Positions 41,847 through 55,200 of a DNA stretch of 64,000 nt are shown here, piece by piece; within the stretch, counting starts at the first letter, position 1; the number at the start of each line of letters is the position of its first letter. The stretch is from Branchiostoma floridae (Eukaryota > Chordata > Leptocardii > Amphioxiformes > Branchiostomatidae). Location: contig NC_049979.1 in assembly GCF_000003815.2 (NCBI RefSeq), positions 11,571,381-11,635,380 of the forward strand, written 5' to 3'. A program made the translations under genes and the position numbers. The notes under the pieces were generated by a model, which saw nothing but the letters and a program-made list of their open reading frames with translations, ran no database searches and was not told the origin of the DNA.

Positions 41847-41877
41847 CCAATCAGAGAAGTGTACTTGCGTGACGTCA
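41847..41877 (-). promoter_or_regulatory. KNL1 proximal promoter: CCAAT box and CRE
   Basis: CCAAT at 41847-41851 and a perfect palindromic CRE, TGACGTCA, at 41870-41877 lie immediately upstream of the 5' exon. Two TTTGAA (CHR-like) hexamers occur on the minus strand within 41783-41812, a combination common in G2/M genes. Function inferred from position. Confidence 0.5.
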
Positions 41878-41899
41878 GAGGTCAGACCTGTTTTTGGCA

Positions 41900-44800
41900 A
41901 CACCTCAAGAAACGTGCCTCGAATGAGCTCAATCATCACCAGTTGGTGGCACAAACCAAACTGTTTATTCTGGATCGTGAAAAAGTTTAAACTGGTCAGA
42001 TTTTACTGTCTCTACAATATAATTCAAATCATTTAGGTTTAGTAAACAAAGTTATGATCTGTAGTCACATGGTTTTGAATTCGAAACGATGTTTCCATTT
42101 GTGCAAGGTTCAGTTAGCGAAAATTGGCAAAAACTGGTCAAAACACTCAGACAGGATATCATTGCTCACTGTTGACTTAAGTAAAGTTGATCGATCTATG
42201 ATAAAGTGTTGATTGATAATTTCAAATTGATTGATTGATTGAGCTAGTGTGCATCTAGATATCACCGAGACCGGGAAAAATAAGATGATTGATGTTCATA
42301 TTGTGTAGATATGAAGACATATTGCATGGTGGAATGACAAGAAGGTTTCGCGATGAAAGATTTTAATGTGTCTATGCTTGTCTTACAGTAACGTTTCGTA
42401 GACAGCTCTATTTCGTTGTTATTGTGCATCTTTTAATTATCTGTGTGTTACACAGTCTTACTAATGCCAGCAATTTCCCTCGAGTAAAACAAACAATTTT
42501 GAGACACGCGTACGAACGCAGTGTCAGCAGCAAATCGTTCAGCTTTTGCCTAGGTGGCCGACATCCGTCAACATTGGCATAGTTCGTCACGTTGTAGAAA
42601 CATGTCAGAACATTGATACGAACTAGAAAAGATATTTTATTCAAAAGTGAATTGTTATGTTCCTTTCGCGTGCTTTCATTGATTGTTATTATCAGTAATT
42701 GCACGTCTTGGGTTTTCCCCAAAGTGGGTCACCGGCCGTTCAGCTGTCCACTTCACAATAATCCACAGCAATCAAACGTTCTAGTATTGCGAGAGTTGTG
42801 CAACGCACTGATGATGGAACTCCTTGCTGTCAGCCACCGTCCAACAAACGACGCCGACGCCTACTGTGACTGAGACAAGATTCAACAGTGCCATACATCC
42901 GTCCTCCGATCTATGTCCTACACGAGTCCGCTGAATTCTGTATAACACATGCACGGCTGTATACCGAGATCCGAGTAGCTTGGATACCTCCAACTTGCTG
43001 TCGTAAATCTACTACCCACGAAGAACGCATTGGGCCGGGAACTTGATCGAAAAGAACGCTTCTTCGTTCTTTATTTTCTAGTCTAGATCATTTTACGTTC
43101 GTTCGTTCTATCGGCCCCTTATTCTATTACCTCGTTGGTTCTATTATACTCGGTTGAGAACAAGTACAACGGGTTTCCAAGAAGAATCTGTCAAGGAATA
43201 GCCTATAGTTCGACAGGGTTCACCTCTCGACCGTACAATAACCATACAGTTACTGCACTATTAAGAATATTTATGAGGTGAGCCCAAGGCCGTGTCGACG
43301 ACCGTGTCACTGTTTGTTGTATGAAAGGGACTTCCGTGTCTTGGCGCTGAACTGTGACACGGGAACACGGCGTAATGATAATGGCTGGCCTGGTCTTGAA
43401 AATGCACGGTCTCCCGGGGTTACGCGCGGTCGCCGGGAGGACGCTGTGCTTGAGCCTGAGACGATCCAGAAGTGCGTCTTGGCGGACTCGCCAGGTGTCC
43501 ACAACCTGCGCGAGGAGAGGTAACGAGTCTGATGGCACACAGGTGACACCGGGGCATAAAAATGCCTACATCGTTGATGGCACTGTTTTTGCAAGGTCAG
43601 ACCTTTCTGTTGTTATTTAGACTTCAACAACGATTGCAATTAAATCTATAGCGGAGGTAATTAGGACAGATATTGTAATGTCAGGCTTCATGTGTTTCTT
43701 TGCTTCCAATGGTTAAAAAAAGGCTGTCATTCAATGTTTGTTGACATTATCTGCACACCTTTACGACTGCCTGCGGCACTGAAGCAGGCTTGTTAAACCA
43801 GATCCAGCCAGTTTTCACCTGGCCAATCCTGTTTTTGTAGCGTCTATTGTTGTGGACGATTGAAGACCTACGACCCAATAATCAGGACAGATTATCTCAA
43901 TATAAAAGTCCTTTATAGTAATGTACCAGCTTTTCTGTTGATGTCACACAGACTTGTGTGCATTATGATCGGTGTTTTTTCTTGATCTTGGTGGTGGGGG
44001 CGTGTCTCATATGTTCCGTTTTTTTCTGTTTTCTGTGGAATTTTTGTGCGTGCATAACTGTAACTTCAAAATTAAAAAAAGCAAAAACAAAATGCAATAC
44101 TTCATAATACTTAGTAGCTATTCAGTTGCAATTTCCTATTCACAAAGGACAAGTACAAATACATTACTGGGGTTTTCATTAGTGCAAAAACACTTGAACC
44201 TAGGGTTCCGTAAGAAGCATGGGATCTTTCAGATGTAGAAACAAGGCACGCCGAAACTTAAGGTTTCTATCTAAATCATAATTAGCATCTCATTACATTG
44301 TGATATTGTAATTACGTGTCCACACAACGTGCCGTTTGTGAAGTCAAGTTGGGGGTGGGGTGGGGGTTGGCCATGTTTTTTTTAGACGGCTCTTATGCAA
44401 AGAAACAATACAATGTACAAAGTTCACTTTCCTTGTCACAGTCACAGGTACCGGTAGTGCATGGCGCGGTGAACACGTTCTCCACTGTCGGCGGGCGGTC
44501 TGCTCGTACTGTGTACTCTCTAGTTAGTGCTTTCTTACGCACTCTCACTTTTCTCGATGCTTAAGAAAGCAGAGAGCAGATTGAGAGGAAGGAATTGTGA
44601 AAAAATGCCTTCAATCGGGCTGTGTTGAACAGCGGGTGAAGAACAAACCTCCAGGTAGACACATAATGACTGTGTTGGCTCGTGTTTTTAACGCCTTTTC
44701 ACTCGTTATGTGCGTCTACAAAGTGGTGCGGTCACTTTCGCTCGACATCAACTTCGATGATGATCGTCGTCCAAGCAGGGCTTTTTTCCTTCGGAATTTT

Positions 44801-45690
44801 TTCGTCGGAAAAATGTTTCTGTTTCCCGCCTGGAGAAAGATATTAACGCAAAACGCAAATTACATGACGGCCGCCAGGATCGGCGCAATGTTCTCTGTAC
44901 AGTATACTTTACATGCTCTGTATGGTGTTTCCTCACACAAGCTTTTCGCCCGTGTAAGAAAACAACAGACATTACAGAGCAGATGAACTTGGAAGAAGCC
45001 AGCAGCTGATGGAGGTAGGACCTGATGGTGTGGGTCACTAGCGGAATATGACAAAGAAAACTGTATATATATACACGGTACAGTATGAATAATACAAATG
45101 CCTGCTCCTATGGCGACCATGCTTCTCCGTCCTGTACTTGATGACAACATTCCTGCAAAGAACACCAGACACTGAATGGAAGCAAGCAAGGCAAACAAAC
45201 AAAAGGACAGGAATACAGACGGACAGACTAACAATTAGTAACATTACAAACAAACTTTCTTGTAGGATATCCGAAGGCATAGAAAGCAGCACCGACCCCG
45301 AGTCTGCGACCATGGCTGCATTGAAGTTAATGACAGTCAACCAATTGGTCTATTTCACGGTGAATTCCTTTAGAATGAATGTTTTTCGCCACTCCTTCGC
45401 TATGTAACGTAAGCTAGCCAAGGAGTCAGCAGCCAGGCAAAGGGAGTCAAGCGGGCACCGGGGGAATGAAACACACTCACTCCTCTGCCAGCTTTTGACA
45501 CTACTAGTATCTTATGCTATCGTAGGATCTGCTTGGAGATTAGTGTCTACGCATTTTACATTCCAAGGAAATACTGGGAGTTTTGGCCCCAATTTTGCAC
45601 GTCTCTTCGCTTGTTTTGTACGACTTTTAGCGTGACAAAACTGCACTTAGCATGAGACGTTCAAACTAAAGCCAGAGCCTCACATTTGCC
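41900..45690. other. Intergenic region between divergent KNL1 and MTHFD1
   Basis: No gene recognised. ORFs such as 44597-44986 plus (129 aa) and 43354-43620 plus (88 aa) have no familiar motif and no evident splice partners. A short GATT repeat lies near 42225 and a GC-richer patch at 43270-43550. Confidence 0.45.
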
Positions 45691-45759
45691 TTGAGTCAAA
45701 AGATGGCGTTTTTGTAAACAATTTTTACCACGATTCTTTGTGCGATATGAGCTCGGGAC

Positions 45760-45886
45760 CACGTGGGTTTAGCAGACGGCCTTGATGATCCACCAATCAG
45801 GACAGTCGACTGCATCATCCCAGACACGGATGGACCAATGGCAGGCCGCGGTGCCTTTGCGCGCGAAACGCTTTGAAATTCGCGCC
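45760..45886 (+). promoter_or_regulatory. MTHFD1 promoter: E-box, two CCAAT boxes, two E2F-like sites
   Basis: CACGTG at 45760-45765 (MYC/USF-type E-box), CCAAT at 45793-45797 and 45835-45839 (NF-Y spacing of 42 bases), GCGCGAAA at 45861-45868 and TTCGCGCC at 45879-45886 (E2F-type). All fall 115-240 bases before the first ATG of MTHFD1. No TATA box seen. Confidence 0.6.
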
Positions 45887-46000
45887 AAGAAATTTTTCGG
45901 CGGATCCTCCAAGGACAATAGAAATTTTGAGAAAACATCCCTTGCCGGCGATCTGCAATAAATCTACGAAAGGAACAGCATCGTGAAACAAGAGACCTCA

Positions 46001-46204
46001 ATGTCGAGACCGGCTTTGCTTACCTCAGCTGTAACTTTTGGACACCTACGGCGAAGTTTTCCAGTCCGCCCACGAGCCTTTGCGAGCACCAGTTCGAAGG
46101 ACGGACGTGCCGAAGTCCAAGGCTCAGGGCGACGTCCTATAAATTACCTCAGCCACAGGACAGCAACCACTGTTCACATCCCTGACAAACTCAGGACAGA
46201 CGAC
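46001..46204 (+). other. MTHFD1: Candidate mitochondrial targeting presequence of MTHFD1
   Basis: 68 codons between the first ATG (46001) and the in-frame ATG (46205) that aligns with the usual cytosolic start ([12 protein letters not shown]). The segment is rich in Arg, Ser, Ala and Thr and has no acidic residue in its first 34 ([20 protein letters not shown] and on). This could give mitochondrial and cytosolic forms by leaky scanning or alternative promoters. Confidence 0.5.
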
Positions 46205-49200
46205 ATGCCGGCACAGGTCATCAGCGGGAAGGAAATCTCGGCGTAAGACCGCGTTTTGTCGTCGATTTTTGGCGAGGTTTTCGTAGCGCGCTGCTCGCAG
46301 GGTGGGGAGGGGGGCGAGTCACATGCTAGCGCGATTCATGTGCATGTGGGCGTATATAAAATTATGCTAAATCATTGTGATACACAAATGATAGTTGTAT
46401 TAAGTAAGTAGTGTTACCTGGCTGTACTCCATGGTGTAAATGTGTATATCATCATTTATCATGCATGACAGCCATTGTGAAGTAAGGGATGTTGCATATG
46501 ATATGTTGACTGGGTGTAGATGGTGTTGTGGTTTTACTATCAGTGGCGAGTGTCGAAGTTTTACGATGCAGCAAACGTTGATGGAACTTTTAGGGGCATT
46601 CGTGCCAAGCTGCGGGAAGAGGTACAGAAGATGCAGGAGGAGGTGCCGGGCTACAGGCCGGGACTGGCCGTGGTGCAGGTAGGAAGACTTTATGCATGAT
46701 GTTGGCTCAGGTAAAACAGGTAGTGTGATTTGCAGATGACCTCAGTAACTTGAGTAAGTATGCACAAGTGGTCAAAGCAGACAGTTGCTTACCTTTTCCA
46801 AGAGGGTTGTGTTTTCAGTGCCATCAATGTGTGATTTGTGGACAACATAACTTAAGAAGTTATAGGTCCTTATACACCTGGTGATTATTATTATTATAGG
46901 TCCTTATCTAGGCTTATGATATTTTGAAAGTGTGGGTAGGACTAGTAGTAGGGAAACCAATGATAGTATTTTTCTTACATTTATCATTGCTGCAAGGCTT
47001 TGGAAAATTCAGCAATTCAATAAACGAAAACAGATTGCACTGCAGGCAAGCCCTGGTTTAATCTGCCATTGTATATGTTTTGTATCAATATTTCACATGT
47101 TGTAAAAACATGATAGTATAATCTGCATGTGTAGGTAAAGTAGCCATGTATGTAGTGTACATAGGATCTGATTTGTCCGTAATTGTTGTAGGTGGGAAAC
47201 GATGAGGCCTCTAACGTGTACATCAGGATGAAGATGAAGGCAGCTGAGGAGGTAACGTTATACCCTTTTCTTACTAGACCCAGTTTCCATGAAAACTAAA
47301 AGTTTTAAAGATGTGATCTTAGAATCCATACATGATATTCTAGTAGACTAGTACTACTCTACAGCCAGGAAAGCAAGAGGTCCTACTCTTACTAAGTTTA
47401 CACAGCATGAAGTATTTTGCTCTGTTGAGCCTATGGGATACATTGTATGTTGATTATGTTTTCTAATGCTTGGTTATATGGGAATAATCGTATTAATTTT
47501 TTCTCCACTTTCTAGGCTGGCATGAATGGGAGACATATCAAGATGCCACAGGATACAACACAGAATGAGGTGTGTGCTTTACACTCACACGCAGTCACAG
47601 TAATACTAGCTATAGTTAGCTTAAAAATAAGTTTCATCAGAACTGTGATGGGTATTTTGTTAACCCAACAGAATCCTTTTGTGTTGAGTTGAATCTTGAA
47701 TGCTGGTATGTTTGCCATCTGACCAGTAAGGTGTTTTTTCTTGTACCAGTTGGTAACCCAGATTAACCAGTTGAATGCCGACCCGGGGGTGCACGGCATG
47801 ATCATACAGCTGCCGCTGGACACCACGCAGCCAATCGACTCCCACCTCGTACTCAACACCATTGACCCGGCCAAGGATGTGGATGGGTAAGACTAAGACT
47901 TCTTACCTTTGGTCAATTTTTGTAGTTGTTGAAATATTCCCAGTGATTTAAGTGTTCACAGTTGTCTCACTGACCTCTTCTTATTATATGCCAACTTGAA
48001 AGTTACAATGACTTTTTGCCATATATTGAAACATCAACAAGTTAGTCTAACTTGTCACAACAACTTATTGCCTTGAGTTGTTAAACTATTTTGTGACACA
48101 TTCTTCTAAATGAAGATAGCTTGGAAAAGCTGAGTCTTGACTAGAATCATTAATTTTACAACACATGCCTTTTCATTACGTACTAGGTTCTCTTGTGTCC
48201 TGCTAGCTGTAGAGTGATCAGTGTTATAACCTTTCTGTATTATCTCCTGTGTCTCCAGTCTCCATGACGTGAATTCAGCAAAGCTTGCTCGAGGAAACCT
48301 GTCTGACTGTTTCGTCCCCTGCACGCCGAGGGGTTGTCTGGAGCTCATCAAGTCTACGGGAACCGATGTGGACGGGAAGAATGCAGTGGTGGTTGGGCGT
48401 AGTAAGATCGTTGGCGCACCAATGTCAGAATTACTGACATGGAATCATGCTACAGGTTAGGAAAATATTGATGTCTGCTAACATAATTCTAGCTGCCCTA
48501 AAAAAATTGTCTTAAGAAATCTGCAATCATGTTGTCATGGGAACGATAGACACCTGGTAGCACAATGGAACAGTCAGGAAAAAGCTGGACAGAGTGAGTG
48601 GAGGAAGTAGCAGAATTAAGTGTACACCATATTTAATATCTAGAACCTGAAGGTCTTTTCAAAACCCAGTTGTTTTGCCTTAGCTGACTTACATGTTACC
48701 AGAAAGGGTCCACTGTTCATTGTAATTTCTCTGGAACATTGAGCCTGTGGATACTGTAATGCTATAACGGGGGCCGCCCTAAGACGGTCACCGTCGTAAG
48801 ACGGCACAGATTTTTTGCTGATCTTATTATCCATAAGTACACCGTGTTTGTTGCCACTGACTATGATTATTATGAAGGTAAATAAACCAAGTCCATGCAC
48901 ACAGCTTTTATTTGCATTCCAAGTATACTTTAACATATTTACTTCATGTTTAAAAAAAAACCCAGAATTCTAACAGTAATGTTGACAGTGCTGAATCACT
49001 GCGGTCACCGGCCTCTGCGTATTGGCGGCTCGTGTCGCTAACAATACGAACTCTTCCAAGCAGTCACACAACTGCCATGATACACATAAATAAAGCTCCA
49101 TAAAACACTATGAATATGGGTCTTCAAATGTTTGTTGAGTAGAAAAGCAACCAAAAGGAAGCGACATAAACATTGCCACCATTGTACTCCCAAGGGAGTG

Positions 49201-52200
49201 TGGCCGTGAAGGTGGCAGACTAGAGAATGCTCCAAAGATTTATTTGACTGGTAACAAATGATTCGTGCTGTCTATGAAAAGAAGACTTGATAGAGAGATG
49301 TAGATGATATTTTCATATAGTCAGACAGAGTTTTGTTGATGTTGGCGGTGTCTTTTTTTCTTAATGTTTTTTTTAGTCGGGCATTCACAATCATTGCATT
49401 CAGCCCATTGCCGGTAAAAACATCAGCTGGATTGTTCTAGGTACAGCCTTCCTTGTGTGAGACAAGAAGTACATACAGTCACGATTTTACTGTCAAAAGA
49501 AAGCTAAAATATCATACTATTAATTTTTTTTCTGTGTACTTAAATTTACCACTTACTTCTGAAGAGAGCAAAATGTAAAAAAAGCGTACCGAGTTAGGCG
49601 AACTGTCCAGCGTAGCACAAAATTGGAAGGTTACGTACACGAAATTGTCTCACAGTGTTTGCCGCTTGTAACACGCAGCGCGAAAGGTTCATGAACCACA
49701 TGAATGCATTTCTTATTCAAGTATGTTGTTGAAATCTATGTGTAAAAAATTCAGTCATCAAAATTTGAACACTCAGGCAACTAGCGATGGAGCGCCATGA
49801 GTTTGAGCGCAAGAAAAAGCGTACCGTGTTGGGGCACCTCCCGTTATATACACTATTCTTCTTTGTCAAGAAGATATACTATACGTCTGTAGCATCCTTC
49901 TTTTGTGTCAAAACCAGAGAAAGATAAGCTGTTTAGAAAGTGAAAGCTTAAACTTAATTGAGGTGTATTTCTCTTTCTTTTTGTTTCATATAAATATTTT
50001 TCTTCTTCCTCCCTTAGTGACTGTGTGCCACTCCCACACTAAGAACCTGGACCAGGTGTGTCGTGAGGCAGACATCCTGGTCGTGGCGATCGGAAGGGCA
50101 CAGATGGTCAAGGGCAGCTGGATCAAACCGGGCGCCGTGGTCATTGACTGCGGCATCAACTCCATACCAGGTAGATACTGCGCATTGTCAATCCTAGTCC
50201 AACAGGCCGATCCTGATTATAGCAGTTCAACCAATAATAGCGTAGCAATTGCATAGCAGATCAACCAAGCACAGGAATTAGCAAGTCATCCAATAAGAAA
50301 AGTTGTTACACTGTCAGATACTTGCATATTTTTATTTTGCATTTTTATGTTTGGACTAAGCAGACCGGGCTTTGTGATCAGTCGATTTGCTGGAGGGAAG
50401 CTAATATACTTTTTAAGCTACATTGCACTTAAATTAGATGCATGATTTCCTCCTTTTAAGATGCAACCAAGAAAAGTGGGAAGCGGCTGGTTGGTGATGT
50501 GGATTATCCCGAAGCCTTGGAGGTGGCCTCTGCTGTCACCCCTGTCCCGGGCGGGGTCGGACCCATGACTGTAGCCATGCTCATGCAGAACACGGTAGAG
50601 AACGCACAGAAAGCCCTGCAGAAGTATAAGGTGGGTGTAGCCTTCATTTCAGGCTCAAAGTATGAAAATTCAAACGGGAAATAACACACAACAGTAAGAT
50701 GCACATGACAACGGTTTATATGAGTACACAAAGGTATAAAAAGAAACATACAGTCAAACCTGGTCTACCGACCACCTGTGCATAACGACCCACTGTCCAC
50801 TACGACCGCCGAAAAGCGGTCCCTTGAATTTTCCCATAGACGTAAGCATTAACATTTCTGTATATGACGACCACTGTCCAACGGGACCACGACCACCACT
50901 AAAGGCGACCGCACGTTACCTAAACACTGCCAAAACGACCGCGGCATGTGATTTTGTCACGCTACTTTAATGTTCACGGCGAAAAATGAGCGTAATTACC
51001 ACAAATTATGCCCCCTCCCATTCTCATTACTTCTGGATCGGCACTTCACTCTACAAATTTTCGGTGGCTTCGTGATGAGAATCTCAGGCTAAAATGCCAT
51101 TGTATCCAGGGAGCAGACATGAAAGCGTTTAGTTTCACCAGGCTTTTCGAAGATAAACTAAAAAAAACGCATTTTCTGTCATAATAAAACATCTGACTCG
51201 CTGTTCTTCCCGAGAAATACGTATTTTGCACAGCGCGGTTCTGAATCGCGGCGTCTGCAGGTCGGAAATACGCTCCTCTGATTGGTTGAAACCACCAAAA
51301 CAACAACAACATATCGGGAAATCCCCGGCGATCTCGCGCTCTGATTGGTTGGAGCGGTGCATCATGGGAACTTTGCTGCCAGCTCGACGCCATCTTGTTT
51401 CAAAGACTTACGTTTTAAAACGCAAAAGAACGCTATTTTCCACGATTACGTAGCACCATCCTAGTTGAAAATGCATAATCCAAAGAACTTTTCGTGGAAA
51501 CATGTGTTAAGATGTGAATTTATGGTGTCTCAAGCGTAATTTTGGGTTTCGATGCAGCCGTAAAGTGTGCTGAGAGTTAGCGTGGGTTTCCAAAATATAC
51601 CCCGAAAATAATGTCGCATTTTTCATGTCACACAAAAACAAAACTCCCGCAAAGAAGAAGCCTGCAACATTTTCTGATCATAGCGATTACGTTTTGTGTA
51701 GAAATGTTCGTCGATGTGCCGGCGTGCAGCTGCGTGATACCTCAGTTTACAGAATATTTGTTGTCACATTAGGGCCGCGGTATGAGAAAAAATTATGCCA
51801 GCCCCGGCACGGCACGCTGCAAAAAGCCGGACGAATTACCACCGTTTTTCTTTTTCAAATTATTCTTATAATATATCTATTATAAATATCATTACAAATA
51901 TAATACTTTTTAGTACGAAGAATAACATAAGTATACGTAATTTTAGCATTATATAACATCGTGTTATCTTGTAAATAATAAGAAAGACAAATGCGTTTCA
52001 TGCATAAATTATCGATGTTCTGACTTGTCAGTTTCTTTACTGCCGCCACGTTGTTTTCTATATAAAGACCACCTATGTATGAAGACCACTTTTGCTGGGT
52101 CCCTTGAGTGGTCTTCTTATACAGGTTTGACTGTACTCACGCAGATCTTTGCATAGATCTAGTTGATGTAATGACTGCATTTAGCTGTGACCTCTACCTT

Positions 52201-55200
52201 GTAGAACAGATGTGGACATTAACATTTTCCTCCATATTGCAGGCAAGTGTGTGGAACATCAGCTACCTCCCCCTGCGACTTAAGACTCCCGTCCCGAGGT
52301 AGGTACTGATGAAGAAACCATTAAACTATAGACAGCACCTAAAAAGCACAAGCCTCCACCAGCCAGCATATTTTCTGCACATGTGTACCCTGACTTTGCA
52401 GGGCAGAAGGATTTACATGCTTATGCCTTACAGTTTAAATGGATCTAGTTGACTGGCATATAATCTATCAATGCAAAGAAGCCTTTAACCTTAGGCTTGC
52501 CAATGTAGCCATTTGGTACCAGATTTGTACTGGTAACCAATTTAGTGTCAGCAGGACATATATATAACTGATCCTCATTATAATCACTATATGTTATTAA
52601 CTGTAAGAAATAGGATTTGTACTAAGTCTCTGTTTCTCCCTCGCAGTGACATAGAAGTCGCCACAGCCCAGACTCCCAAGAACGTTGACGACCTGGCGCG
52701 GGAAATTGGGCTGCAGCCTCACGAGGTCGATCTGTACGGGAAGAAAAAGGCCAAAGTTTCGCTCTCCGTTCTGGAGAGGCTCAAGGATGTTCCAAATGGA
52801 AAATATGTCGTGGTGACAGGGTAAGTCACCTCCAACTTACACTGTCAACGCAATGTTACAGATAAAATAGATTGAAATGCGAATGAGTATGGTCGTATCC
52901 ATAGGAAAAATAGACAATTCTCCTGTTTAATGTTCATAATTTTTTCATGCAAAAGTAATTTAGACCACTATGAATTTTGAGAAGACTTTCCTACTGGACA
53001 GCTAATTATTGTAAGGCTTAAATTGAATTGAGAAGTAATCCAAAACAATCAGCTGATACACAATTGAAACTATCTTCCTGCTATCAGGATCACGCCCACT
53101 CCCCTGGGTGAGGGGAAGAGCACCACCACTATAGGCTTGACGCAGGCTCTTGGAGCTCACCTGAAGAAGAACGTGTTTGCGTGCGTCAGGCAGCCTTCTC
53201 AGGGCCCTACCTTCGGCATCAAAGGTACTTCTGTTGTTTGCTTTAATGGACGAAAAGTCATACTTTTTGCAGACATAGTCAAACTTGTACTAGTGGCCAG
53301 CTCTATATAAGAACCACCTTGCCATATTTTAGTGACCCTTGGATTATTTTTCTCATTGATTCAAGTATTAAGTTAAGAATCATGTCCATGTCCTTGAAGT
53401 CCCTTGAGTGGCCACTATAGACAGGTTTGACTGTGTAAGATTGGTACAACATGATGCAGTGGACTATTGCTGTATTTTCCCTCATGAGGCACATCTTACT
53501 CATTCAAAACATTTCCTGTTCAGTACAGGTTCAGTAAACAGGTTCAGTAAACATCAGTAACCCCCTACAACAAGGAGTGGTTTGGTCCAGTCAGGTCCAA
53601 GATATAGCTGAGGAATTAAGAGAACATTGGCCAAATCAATGTTTTCAAGGTTATGTTTTGAAAGACTGATATTCCAAGCTGGTGTTGCTCAACAATGTTA
53701 GAGTCCGGCTATGTAAGCTGCTGTGCTGCAAACAGACACATGGAAAATTGCTGGCATGGTCTGGGACTTATCCCAAGTGTAGGGTGCTTTATGAGGGAAA
53801 ATGAAGTACCACAGGAATCATGTGGTTACTGCCAGTTCTGTGAATTGACTGCAGTGTAATTGACATATGTAACGTCATTCTACCAGGTTACAAATATCCA
53901 CCACCAAACAGATTACCAATACAGCATCCCTTAGTATGATGCTATCCTACACTGCTGTTCATACCTGAGGGCTGGGTGATGCAGTAGAGATCCCTCAAAA
54001 CACTGTTTTTCAAACTAATGATATCTGTAACCTGGCTGATAAACGTTCATGGAGCTTAAAAGATATGATGACAAAGTGTTTCCTTTTCAGGATCTTCTAA
54101 AACATTAAGTGCTGCCAGGAGCTTCACCTTTTGACTTTCTAGGATCTGTTTTTGCCATGGCCTTTTTCTCATGGATTTTATGTGCGAGACTCCTTTGCTG
54201 TTAGACTCAGGTTTTTCTTTGCGTAACTGGAGTTTAATTTCATGCTCCAAAAGAAACTACAATGTATGACAACAAAAGTTGAATGTCGGTGGAGGCAAGA
54301 AGCCTGTTAAATTTGAATTGGACCATCCCATCAAACATATCAGCCTTACAACTTACATGTATTTACTTTTGTATTCACTTAATTAGTAATTGAAAGTAAT
54401 GGATTTATGAAACAGCAGGAAGCTAAATGAGTTAAGCAGTTACAACAACAGTGAAGGTGTAAATGAAGCTTCAATTTGGTGATATGCAAATGTACAGTGC
54501 AACTGCAAAGACTTTTGTATAATCAGCACAGTTGTGATTTAATCATCATGTGATGTACTGTGGGATGGTCAATAGGTAGAAACATGTATGTAAGAAGTAA
54601 GTGAGGTTGATGAGGCTACAAATGTTTTTGTAGGGACTGGTGAAGACGATCACCATGGAGACGGTGACCATGGTGATCAGCCACACCCACTAGATCGGTC
54701 AGGAGGTGAGCCTGTTGGTACAACCGCGGAGGGCCACGAGGTCCACATCATACACAATGTTTTCCGCTTGTGTTCTTGAGCTGCTTTGGAGTTCAGATTA
54801 TCCTTTAACCATCTTTCTGCTGAGGTTGTTAGGGACCAAATTTGTGTTTGGTTCTGGGGTTGGGCAGCAGCGAAATGGTTAACAAAACTTAAAACACTGG
54901 TCACTTTAAAGATGGACAAATTTGTCTCTGTTAAATGATTTTTGATACAGACAAAGTAAACTGAAGCATGTGCTCTTTCAAGTTGCAAATTTTTCTGTTG
55001 TTCCTGTCAAAATGCTTGGCTTTCAACTCGAACTCCCTTGAAATTTGGAAGGTAACTCCAGGTTTAAAGTGACCAGTGTCTAAAGGTTGTTAGGCTGTTT
55101 GTCTGGTGACAGGAGTTCAGATTCGTGGTTGAGCTATCACAGACAAGCAGTTGGTATTTTTATCTTACATGCAGGTGAGCATAGGGTACCATGGTTATAT

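Noticed and set aside
44597..44986. 129-aa ORF between KNL1 and MTHFD1 as a gene
   Set aside because: No recognised motif, no splice partners and overlapping minus-strand ORFs of similar size; chance ORF until transcript support appears.
45983..46000. GTG as start codon of MTHFD1
   Set aside because: A nuclear animal gene should start at ATG; 46001 and 46205 are in-frame ATGs.
54648..54678. Perfect 11-base inverted repeat in an MTHFD1 intron
   Set aside because: Small and isolated, without flanking duplication; noted only as a local hairpin.
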